Source: JAVDCA01 sp035293985
GTDB lineage: Bacteria > Pseudomonadota > Alphaproteobacteria > Rhizobiales > Xanthobacteraceae
DNA length: 64,000 bases
Direction of reading: 5' to 3'
NCBI GenBank assembly: GCA_035293985.1
Contig: DATGLS010000050.1
Span: 27,941 to 91,940 of the forward strand
Every line of letters starts with the position of its first letter. Positions within the stretch are counted from its first letter, which is position 1. The position numbers and the translations under genes are program-made. Below, piece by piece: positions 57,626 to 64,000 of the stretch. The notes beneath the pieces were generated by a model. That model had not been told where the DNA came from. It ran no database searches and worked only from the letters and a program-made list of their open reading frames with translations.

Positions 57626-57719
57626 CGTCATGCCCCGGCTCGTCCCGGGCATCCACGCCTTAGCTGGCGCATCTGACGAAAGGAAGACGTCGATGGCCCG
57701 GACAAGCCCGGCCATGACG
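57626..57719. repeat. REP-like palindromic repeat, copy 3
   Basis: Starts CGTCATGCCCCGG and ends CCGGCCATGACG, with inner CCACG and GACGTCG segments. Lies between ugd and the dehalogenase gene. Confidence 0.75.
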
Positions 57720-57738
57720 TCGTAGAGGGTTGGGCACA

Positions 57739-58443
57739 CTACAGCCCCAACTGCGTCGCCAGGTCTTCCAGGCTCTTCGCGGCGTAATCCGTCGGGACTT
57801 TCGGCGCCGACTCGCCGGTGTTGGGGCCGTGCTCATTGGGGCGGGCGATGTGGGCGGTGCGCAGGCCTTGCGCGGCGGCGGCCTTGAGGTCGTTCGAGTG
57901 CGCCGCGACCATCATGCAGTCGCCCGGATCGAGGTCGAAAGCCGCTGCGGCCGAGAGATAGACGCGTGGCTTCGGCTTGTAGTCGCCGGCGATCTCGGCG
58001 CCGAGGATCGCGTCCCATGGCAGGGCGTTGCGGCGCGCAATGTCGACCATCAGCGAGATGTTACCGTTCGACACCGGCGCGAGGCGCATGCGCTTCTTCA
58101 AGCGCACGAGCCCGGGCGCCACGTCGGGCCAGGTGTCGAGGCGGTGCCAGGCCAGATTGAGGTTGCGCAGCGTGTCCTCGGAAAGACCCTTCAGATTGAA
58201 CCGCGGCAGGATGCGCTCGAGGTTGCGCCGATGCAGCACGTCGAGCTTGGAGAAGGGGATCTTGCCCGAGCGCACCTCCTCCATGCCGGGCTGATACTCG
58301 CCGCGCCAGGCATCCGCGAAGGCGAGCCAATCGACCTTGTCGTGGCCGAGGGGGCTCAGAATCGCTTTCGTCTCGCGCGCGATCGAGGTGCGCCAATCGG
58401 CGAGCGTGCCGAAGACGTCGAAGAACAAAGCTTCCACGGCCAT
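57739..58443 (-). CDS. Haloacid dehalogenase, type II (HAD superfamily)
   Basis: 234 residues. The Asp nucleophile is in LFFDVFGTLADWR (Asp9); further motifs are LAPVSNGNISLMVDIARRN, the Lys in DYKPKPRVYLSAA, and MMVAAHSNDLKAAAAQGLRT with AHIARPNE, which together mark the L-2-haloacid dehalogenase subfamily. It would hydrolyse 2-halo acids to 2-hydroxy acids, though some members act on phosphates. It starts two bases past the end of the enolase-superfamily gene, so both form an operon. Confidence 0.9.
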   Translation of the reverse strand: MAVEALFFDVFGTLADWRTSIARETKAILSPLGHDKVDWLAFADAWRGEYQPGMEEVRSGKIPFSKLDVLHRRNLERILPRFNLKGLSEDTLRNLNLAWHRLDTWPDVAPGLVRLKKRMRLAPVSNGNISLMVDIARRNALPWDAILGAEIAGDYKPKPRVYLSAAAAFDLDPGDCMMVAAHSNDLKAAAAQGLRTAHIARPNEHGPNTGESAPKVPTDYAAKSLEDLATQLGL

Positions 58444-58444
58444 C

Positions 58445-59599
58445 CTAGAAACCCTTCACTGTAAACTGCGCCACCGCCTCCTCGTCGATCTCGACGCCGA
58501 GGCCGGGCGCTTCGGGCAGCGCCACGAGGCCGTCGGCGATCTTCAGCGGGGTCTTGACGATGTCGTGCGCGAGATAGAAGTGCGTGAGGCTGACGCCCCA
58601 GTCGACCGACGGCGCCGCGCAGGCGAGATTGATCGCGGCCGCCGACGCGATGCTCGATTCGGCGATCTTCGCCGCGACATTGATGGAGAGCCCGAGGCGC
58701 GCGCACAGGCGCGCCGCCTCGACGGCGGCGCTCATGCCGCCGAGCTTGATGAGCTTGAGCGACACGCCGCCGGCGCCTGCTTCCGCGTGCGCGGTCACGT
58801 CATCGAGCGAATGGATACCCTCGTCGGCGCCGAGCGGCAGGGGCGAGAGGCGCGCGAGCGTCGCAAGGCTTTTCAGATCATGCGGCCCGAACGGCTGCTC
58901 GAGGAAGATGAGCCGCGCCTCGCGCGTGGCATCGACGTAGCGCCGCGCATCGGCGGGCGCAAAGCCACAATTGGCATCGGCGCAGATCGGCACCTCGATG
59001 CCGAGCGCGTCGCGCACCGCGAGCGTCGAGGCGATGTCGCCCTCGACCGATTTCGCGCCGACCTTCACCTTGAAGAAGCGAAAACCTTGCGCGAGCTTCG
59101 CGCGGGCCTCGGCCGCGTCCTCGGCGGGCGTCGCGTTGCCGAGCAGCCACATCGGCGCGACCGCGCGGCGCAGCGGGCCGCCGATCAGGTTGATCGCCGG
59201 CAGGCCGGCGGCACGGCCGGCGAGATCGAGCAGCGCAAGCTCGATCGCCGAATGCGCGCCGGTATTGCCATAAAGCGCGGCGCCAAGCTTGCGCATCAGC
59301 GCCGAGCCCGACCACGCATCGGTGCCGATGATGAGCGGCGCGAGATGCCGGATCGCAGCGACCAGGCTTCCTTGCGTGTCGCCGGTCATCGTGGGCGCCG
59401 AGGCCGCCTCGCCCCAGCCGACGAGGCCGCCGTCGGCCTCGATGCGAACCAGCACATTGTCGGCGGTCGCGATCGTCACGTTCGCCATCTTCATCGGCTT
59501 GGCGAGCGGCAGCGCGATCGGGATCGCGTCGACCCGACGGATGAACAGCGGCGAGCGGCTCGCGACGCGCTCGGACGGAGGGTTCATGTGCTTGGTCAT
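58445..59599 (-). CDS. Enolase-superfamily enzyme (mandelate racemase/muconate lactonizing type)
   Basis: 384 residues. The N-terminal capping domain includes MANVTIATADNVLVRIEADG and GLVGWGEAASAPTMTGDTQG; the barrel carries the KxK motif in FFKVKVGAKSVEG, metal ligands in PICADANCGF, FLEQPFG and ADEGIHSLDD, and a late Lys in SLKLIKLGGM. This residue set fits the muconate-lactonizing subgroup. Substrate unknown; coupling to a haloacid dehalogenase suggests breakdown of an unusual acid. Start at 59599 or 59587 (MNPPSER) cannot be decided: neither has a ribosome binding site. Confidence 0.85.
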   Translation of the reverse strand: MTKHMNPPSERVASRSPLFIRRVDAIPIALPLAKPMKMANVTIATADNVLVRIEADGGLVGWGEAASAPTMTGDTQGSLVAAIRHLAPLIIGTDAWSGSALMRKLGAALYGNTGAHSAIELALLDLAGRAAGLPAINLIGGPLRRAVAPMWLLGNATPAEDAAEARAKLAQGFRFFKVKVGAKSVEGDIASTLAVRDALGIEVPICADANCGFAPADARRYVDATREARLIFLEQPFGPHDLKSLATLARLSPLPLGADEGIHSLDDVTAHAEAGAGGVSLKLIKLGGMSAAVEAARLCARLGLSINVAAKIAESSIASAAAINLACAAPSVDWGVSLTHFYLAHDIVKTPLKIADGLVALPEAPGLGVEIDEEAVAQFTVKGF

Positions 59600-59792
59600 G
59601 GAAGCGAAGCCGGTGGCGGAAGGGGTCACAAGGTGCCGGCGCAGATTAGTCGTCCGACCCGAGTAAGCGAAGCGCAATCCGATGGCGCTTCGTTGAATCG
59701 ATTGCAGTTTTCGACCTAGCTTCGTTCTGCCGTTCTGCCAAAATTTCGTGACGCCCCGCCGGATTATCCTCCGTTTGCCGCCCTCATTGAAT

Positions 59793-59827
59793 TCATTCGC
59801 TTTTTCCGCCTAGGTTCGTTCGGCCAA
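59793..59827. repeat. Direct repeat copy A (TCATTCG...TTCGTTCGGCCAA)
   Basis: 35 bases matching 60025-60060 with one gap and a few substitutions: both read TCATTCG, a T run, then GG(C)TTCGTTC(T/G)GCCAA. Confidence 0.65.
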
Positions 59828-60024
59828 AATGCCGGCGAGCGGCAGCCTGCAAGGCCACGTTCGGGGGGTGGTGAGATGGGGGGCAATCTGCATGCGGGTC
59901 TCCGGCACTCTGCAATGATGCTCTCTCTTTGGAGGACGACAGGCCGGCGTGAGCCGCGTGCGCCGGTAGTCGTGCGCCGGCGGTCACAAGTCGTTGGGCG
60001 GTTTTGATCGCTGTTTGGTTGGAC

Positions 60025-60060
60025 TCATTCGGTTTTTCTCCCATGGCTTCGTTCTGCCAA
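60025..60060. repeat. Direct repeat copy B (TCATTCG...TTCGTTCTGCCAA)
   Basis: 36 bases matching 59793-59827. Shorter relatives of its right half occur near 59716 and 60201. Confidence 0.65.
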
Positions 60061-60452
60061 CTTTGCGCCGGACCGCCACGGCCAGAAGTCGGAGCCGAAG
60101 CCGCGCAAGCGATAGCGCCCCGGGCTCGAAGCGGGCCGTCGCAAGGCTGCTTTGGCCCAAGCCAGGGGGGATGACGAGCGCTCCAGTTTGTTCTCTCTTC
60201 GTTCTAGCGCAAAAAATCCTCAGGTGCAAGTATTCCGCACCCACCTTCAGAGGCTCGATCGTCCGGGGCATTCTTGGCTTGGGAGCGGGTAAAGTAGACG
60301 ACTTGGCTTCGGCGTTCACAGTCGGCAAGGGCTGCCACCGGGGGCTGACCCGCGCCATTCCGAGAAGCCCCGAACGGCTGCCGACGGCCGCCGCAAAGTC
60401 GGATTCGGAACTTTTGCGGTTCGGACCAAGTTTGTTGTTCCGAGGCGCGTTG

Positions 60453-62465
60453 ATGAGCAAGGACCAAGGCCCGCAGAAGACACCTGCCAGCCAGTCGCCC
60501 GAGGCGTCGCAGGACGCACCATCCCGTGCCGCCGCGCCGGCCGACTGCGATGATGCCAAGGGGGATCCTGCCGACGAGCCGCTGCCGCCGCCGCCTGCCG
60601 AGCCGCTTCTCGCAGAAGACGCAGGCGAGCGCGAAGAGGCCAAACGCGAATATCTCGTGCAGCGCTTCCGTTTCACGGCGCGTGGATTCTGGGGGCGTGC
60701 GGGCGACAGGCTGGCCTGGCCGCTCACGCTTGGCGTGCTGGCGCTGATCCTGACCGATGTCGGCCTGAAATACGGGATCAACGTCTGGAATCGCAGAATT
60801 TTCGACGCCCTCGAGGCGCGCAAGGCCGACACGGTGCTTTTTCTCTCGGCGATCTTCGTGCCGCTCGCGGTCGTGAGCGTTTCCTGCGGCGTGGCCAACG
60901 TCTATGCCCGCATGACGGTGCAGCGGCGCTGGCGCGCCTGGCTCACCGGCCGCGTGATCGACCGTTGGCTGCACAACGGTCGTTACTTTCAGCTCAACCT
61001 GGTCACCGGAGATCACGACAATCCCGAATACCGCATCGCGCAGGACCTGCGCGTTGCGACCGATGCGCCGGTCGACTTCACGGTCGGCGTGGTGACCGCG
61101 GGGCTCTCGGCCGCGACTTTCATCACGGTGCTGTGGACGATCGGAGGCGCGCTGTCGTTCCATGTCGGCGGTGTCGCGGTCACCATTCCGGGCTTCCTGG
61201 TCGTGGCCGCGGTGGTCTACTCGTTCGTCGCCAGCGGATTGATGCTGCGCATCGGGCGCCGCTTCGTCACCGTCTCCGAACGGGTCAACCAGGCCGAGGC
61301 CGACTATCGCTATGCGCTCACCCGGGTGCGCGAGAACGGCGAAAGCATCGCGCTCCTCGGCGGCGAGGCGGAGGAACGCGCCGGCCTCGATCGCACGTTC
61401 GCCGAGGTGCTGCGGCAATGGCGCAAGCTCCTCGGGCAGCACATGCGCACGACCTTCGTGTCGCAGGGCAGCTCGGTGCTGGCGCCGGTCGTCCCGATCA
61501 TCCTGGCGGCGCCGAAATTCCTCGACGGCTCGATGAGCCTCGGCCAGATGATGCAGGCGGCCTCCGCCTTCACCATCGTGCAGGCCGCCTTCGGCTGGCT
61601 CGTCGACAACTACCCTCGCCTCGCCGACTGGAGCGCCGGCGCGCGGCGCATCGCCTCGCTCATGGTCTCGCTCGACGCGCTCGAGCGCGCCGAGAACGGC
61701 GAGGGCATGGGCCGCATCCAGCGCGGCGAGACCGACGGCGCGGCGGTGCGGCTGCGCGACCTGTCGGTGACGCTCGACGACGGCACCGCGGTCATCGACG
61801 ATGCCGAGGTCGAAGTCGCGCCGGGCGAGCGCGTGCTGGTGGCGGGCGAGTCCGGCACCGGCAAGAGCACGCTGGTGCGCGCCATCTCGGGCCTGTGGCC
61901 GTGGGGCGGCGGCAGCATCGATCTCAAATCCGGCGCGAGGCTCTTCCTCCTACCGCAGCGCCCCTATGTGCCGCAGGGAACGCTGCGGCGCGCCATCGCC
62001 TACCCGGCCGCAGCGGAGGATTGGAGCACGCAAGAGATTGCCGCGGCTTTGAAGCGGGTCGGCCTCGAGCACCTGGTGGAGCGGATCGAGGAAGAGGCGC
62101 CGTGGGACCAGACGCTCTCGGGCGGCGAGCGCCAGCGCCTCGCCTTCGGCCGATTGCTGCTGCATCGTCCGGACATCATCGTCCTCGACGAGTCGACCTC
62201 CGCGCTCGACCCTGCGAGCCAGGAAAAGCTGATGGCGCTGCTCGCCAAGGAGCTCGATCAGGCGACCGTCATCAGCGTGGGTCATCGGCCCGAGCTCGAG
62301 GCCTTCCACAGCCGCAAGATCGTGCTCGAGCGCAAGCGCGGCGCCGCGCGTTTCGTCAGCGACATCCATCTCGTCCCCCGGCCGGGCCGCACCCGGCTCA
62401 TCCATCGCTGGCTGCGGCAACGCAGGCGCAAGAAGGCCGCCGCCGCACAGGGACGTGCCGCATGA
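60453..62465 (+). CDS. BacA/SbmA-like ABC transporter with fused ATPase (BclA type)
   Basis: 670 residues. A ~65-residue acidic Pro/Ala N-terminus (ADEPLPPPPAEPLLAEDAGE) precedes an SbmA/BacA-type membrane domain (~85-400: LTLGVLALILTDVGLKYGIN, VWNRRIFDALEARKADTVLF; QRRWRAWLTGRVIDRWLHNG; NPEYRIAQDLRVATDAPVDF) and a nucleotide-binding domain with Walker A GESGTGKST near 465, signature LSGGERQRLAF near 555 and Walker B IIVLDESTSALD. Related proteins (Bradyrhizobium BclA, Mycobacterium Rv1819c) move peptides and cobalamin and protect rhizobia from plant peptides. Start MSKDQ at 60453; longer upstream frame is unsupported. Coupled by ATGA to ndvA. Confidence 0.88.
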   Translation: MSKDQGPQKTPASQSPEASQDAPSRAAAPADCDDAKGDPADEPLPPPPAEPLLAEDAGEREEAKREYLVQRFRFTARGFWGRAGDRLAWPLTLGVLALILTDVGLKYGINVWNRRIFDALEARKADTVLFLSAIFVPLAVVSVSCGVANVYARMTVQRRWRAWLTGRVIDRWLHNGRYFQLNLVTGDHDNPEYRIAQDLRVATDAPVDFTVGVVTAGLSAATFITVLWTIGGALSFHVGGVAVTIPGFLVVAAVVYSFVASGLMLRIGRRFVTVSERVNQAEADYRYALTRVRENGESIALLGGEAEERAGLDRTFAEVLRQWRKLLGQHMRTTFVSQGSSVLAPVVPIILAAPKFLDGSMSLGQMMQAASAFTIVQAAFGWLVDNYPRLADWSAGARRIASLMVSLDALERAENGEGMGRIQRGETDGAAVRLRDLSVTLDDGTAVIDDAEVEVAPGERVLVAGESGTGKSTLVRAISGLWPWGGGSIDLKSGARLFLLPQRPYVPQGTLRRAIAYPAAAEDWSTQEIAAALKRVGLEHLVERIEEEAPWDQTLSGGERQRLAFGRLLLHRPDIIVLDESTSALDPASQEKLMALLAKELDQATVISVGHRPELEAFHSRKIVLERKRGAARFVSDIHLVPRPGRTRLIHRWLRQRRRKKAAAAQGRAA

Positions 62466-64000
62466 GCATGGCCCGAATCTATCTGCGCGTGCTCGCGCTG
62501 CTCGCGCCCCACGCCCGGATGGCGTGGACGCTCGCGGCCTGCAACCTGGCCCTCGCATGCACGCTGTTCTTCGAGCCGATCCTGCTCGGAAAGGTCGTCG
62601 ACACCTTGTCGGGCGCAGCCGCGGCCGGCGCCGGCGAGGTCTGGCCCCGCCTGACCGCGCTGCTCGCCGTATGGGTCGTGGTCGGCCTCTTCAACATCCT
62701 GTGCGGCACGCTTGTCGCGCTCTACGCCGACCGGCTCGCGCACACCCGCCGCCACGAGGTGCTCTCGCAATATTTCGAGCACGTGCTGCAGCTGCCGCTC
62801 GCGTTTCACAGCGGCAGCCATTCGGGCCGGCTGATGAAGGTGATGCTGCAGGGCACCGACTCGCTCTGGGGGCTCTGGGTCTCCTTCTTCCGCGAGCACA
62901 TGGCGGGTTTCGTCTCCTTCGTGGTGCTGCTCCCGCTCGCGCTCTACCTCAACTGGCGGCTCGCCCTGCTCCTGGTCGGACTGTGCGCGGTGTTCGCGGT
63001 CCTGACCGCCTTCGTGATGCGCAAGTCGGCGGACCTGCAGATGCAGGTCGAGGAGCACTATTCGGCGCTCGCCGAGCGCGCCTCCGATACGCTGGGCAAC
63101 GTGCCGCTGGTGCACAGCTTCGCGCGCGTGCAGGCCGAGGTGAGCGAGCTCAAGGTGGTGATCGGGAAGCTCTTGGCCGCGCAGCTTCCCGTGCTCTCCT
63201 GGTGGGCCGTGATCGCGGTGCTCACGCGCGCCTCGACCACCATCGTGGTCCTCTCGATCATCATCGTCGGCGCGATCTTCAACCTGCGCGGCCAGGCGAG
63301 CGTCGGCGAGGTCGTCACCTTCATGAGCTTCGCCACCATGCTGATCGACCGCCTCCAGCACGCGGTGTCGTTCGTCAACCGGCTGTTCGGAGAGACGCCG
63401 CGGCTGCAGCAGTTCTTCGACGTGCTCGACACCGTGCCGGCGCTGCGCGACCGGCCCGGCGCCGTCGATCCGGGACGGCTCGACGGGCGGATCGCATTTC
63501 GCAACGTCACCTTCTCCTACGACGGCAAGAAGCCGGCCGTCGCCAATATCGACCTCACCGCCGAGCCCGGCGACACCATCGCGCTCGTCGGCGCCACCGG
63601 CGCCGGCAAGTCGACCGCGCTGGCGCTGCTGCATCGCGCCTTCGACCCGCAGTCCGGGTTCATCGCCATCGACGGGCGCGAGATCCGCGACTTCACGCTC
63701 ACCGGCCTGCGCCGCAACATCGGTGTCGTCTTCCAGGAGGCGATGCTGTTCAACCGCTCGATCAAGGAGAACCTGCTGGTCGGACGCCCGAATGCGAGCG
63801 ACGCCGACATCCGGCTCGCCGCCGAGCGCGCGCAGGCGCTCGATTTCATCGAGCGCAACCCGGAAGGGTTCAACGCGCGCGTCGGCGAGCGCGGCCGGCT
63901 CCTGTCGGGAGGCGAGCGCCAGCGCCTGTCGATCGCGCGCGCGCTCCTGAAAGATCCGCCGATCCTGATCCTCGACGAGGCGACGAGCGCGCTCGATTCG
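62462..64000 (+). CDS. ndvA: Cyclic beta-1,2-glucan exporter, ABC transporter (partial)
   Basis: The first 513 residues are visible; the C-terminus lies past the window edge. It starts MSMARIYLRVLALLAPHARM and LACTLFFEPILLGKVVDTLS, typical of NdvA/ChvA. Six membrane helices lie at ~18-305, then an ATPase domain with FRNVTFSYDGKKPAVANIDL, Walker A GATGAGKST near 377, LSGGERQRLSIARALL and LILDEATSALD. It exports cyclic beta-(1,2)-glucan to the periplasm, needed for osmoadaptation and host interaction in rhizobia. The ATG at 62462 overlaps the upstream stop (ATGA). Other exporters of the same subfamily cannot be fully excluded. Confidence 0.88.
   Translation, partial: MSMARIYLRVLALLAPHARMAWTLAACNLALACTLFFEPILLGKVVDTLSGAAAAGAGEVWPRLTALLAVWVVVGLFNILCGTLVALYADRLAHTRRHEVLSQYFEHVLQLPLAFHSGSHSGRLMKVMLQGTDSLWGLWVSFFREHMAGFVSFVVLLPLALYLNWRLALLLVGLCAVFAVLTAFVMRKSADLQMQVEEHYSALAERASDTLGNVPLVHSFARVQAEVSELKVVIGKLLAAQLPVLSWWAVIAVLTRASTTIVVLSIIIVGAIFNLRGQASVGEVVTFMSFATMLIDRLQHAVSFVNRLFGETPRLQQFFDVLDTVPALRDRPGAVDPGRLDGRIAFRNVTFSYDGKKPAVANIDLTAEPGDTIALVGATGAGKSTALALLHRAFDPQSGFIAIDGREIRDFTLTGLRRNIGVVFQEAMLFNRSIKENLLVGRPNASDADIRLAAERAQALDFIERNPEGFNARVGERGRLLSGGERQRLSIARALLKDPPILILDEATSALDS

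Larger units (their letters stand above)
59600..60452. other. Long non-coding gap with repeated motifs
   Basis: About 850 bases without a credible gene. Four loose copies of a TTCGTTC(T/G)GCCAA-type motif occur, near 59716, 59813, 60046 and 60201. Long frames on both strands are composition-driven and lack family character. It is the upstream region of the BclA-like transporter operon. Confidence 0.5.

Noticed and set aside
59994..60452. N-terminal extension of the BclA-like transporter
   Set aside because: Low-complexity, Arg/Ser-rich, spans the direct repeat, and exceeds the length of the family.

Overview
The window is GC-rich chromosomal DNA from an alphaproteobacterium, most likely a member of the Hyphomicrobiales (Bradyrhizobium/Xanthobacteraceae-like). 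Evidence for this is the ATP12-type F1 assembly chaperone, an NdvA/ChvA-type cyclic glucan exporter, a BacA/BclA-like ABC transporter, two Bug-type substrate-binding proteins, a ku-ligD NHEJ operon and scattered ~90-bp palindromic repeats of the sort common in these genomes. This placement is inference; no rRNA is present.

Layout. 1-3.85 kb: the control end of a prophage-like element. A LexA/CI-type S24 repressor faces a leftward early operon of six genes, four of whose junctions are ATGA overlaps. The operon includes a protein made only of DnaA domain IV and an HNH endonuclease. Between them lie three 16-bp operator-like sites spaced 23-24 bp, and a fourth sits in the promoter of the gene after the repressor. 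3.9-10.9 kb: a YozG/DUF2975 pair, an acyl-CoA synthetase, small secreted or metal-binding proteins (one pair duplicated in tandem) and an alpha/beta hydrolase. 10.9-15.6 kb: NHEJ operon ku - BRCT/HTH/TPR gene - ligD. 15.7-31.5 kb: M16 peptidase, NAD-dependent epimerase, Bug protein plus MmgE/PrpD, DUF4189, a CHASE2-PP2C phosphatase with a secreted partner, an operon of regulator, beta-propeller and FAD oxidoreductase, and DUF899.

30.1-38.6 kb is a plastic zone. It holds AraC, LysR and medium-chain dehydrogenase remnants, a second Bug protein, insertion-sequence debris, a toxin-antitoxin locus with a deleted toxin but intact antitoxin and operator, tRNA-Arg(TCG) and glutathione-dependent formaldehyde dehydrogenase. 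It ends in a ~4.2-kb segment holding one 1190-residue DUF4062-nSTAND1-TM-TPR protein. That segment is bracketed by two diverged copies of the 3' end of an FMN-dependent alpha-hydroxy-acid dehydrogenase gene, and it is the best candidate for an undescribed (defence- or signalling-type) system.

39.8-64 kb is mostly housekeeping and metabolic: propionyl/acyl-CoA carboxylase beta subunit, an isolated FhlB/FliK pair, ATP12 with a HAD phosphatase, a three-gene 2-oxoacid:acceptor oxidoreductase operon with its own NAD(P)-linked Fe-S subunit, a methyltransferase, a chemoreceptor, UDP-glucose dehydrogenase, a haloacid dehalogenase beside an enolase-superfamily enzyme, and finally the BclA-like transporter translationally coupled to ndvA, which runs off the end.

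All family assignments come from reading motifs and recognising sequence families; no database search was run.
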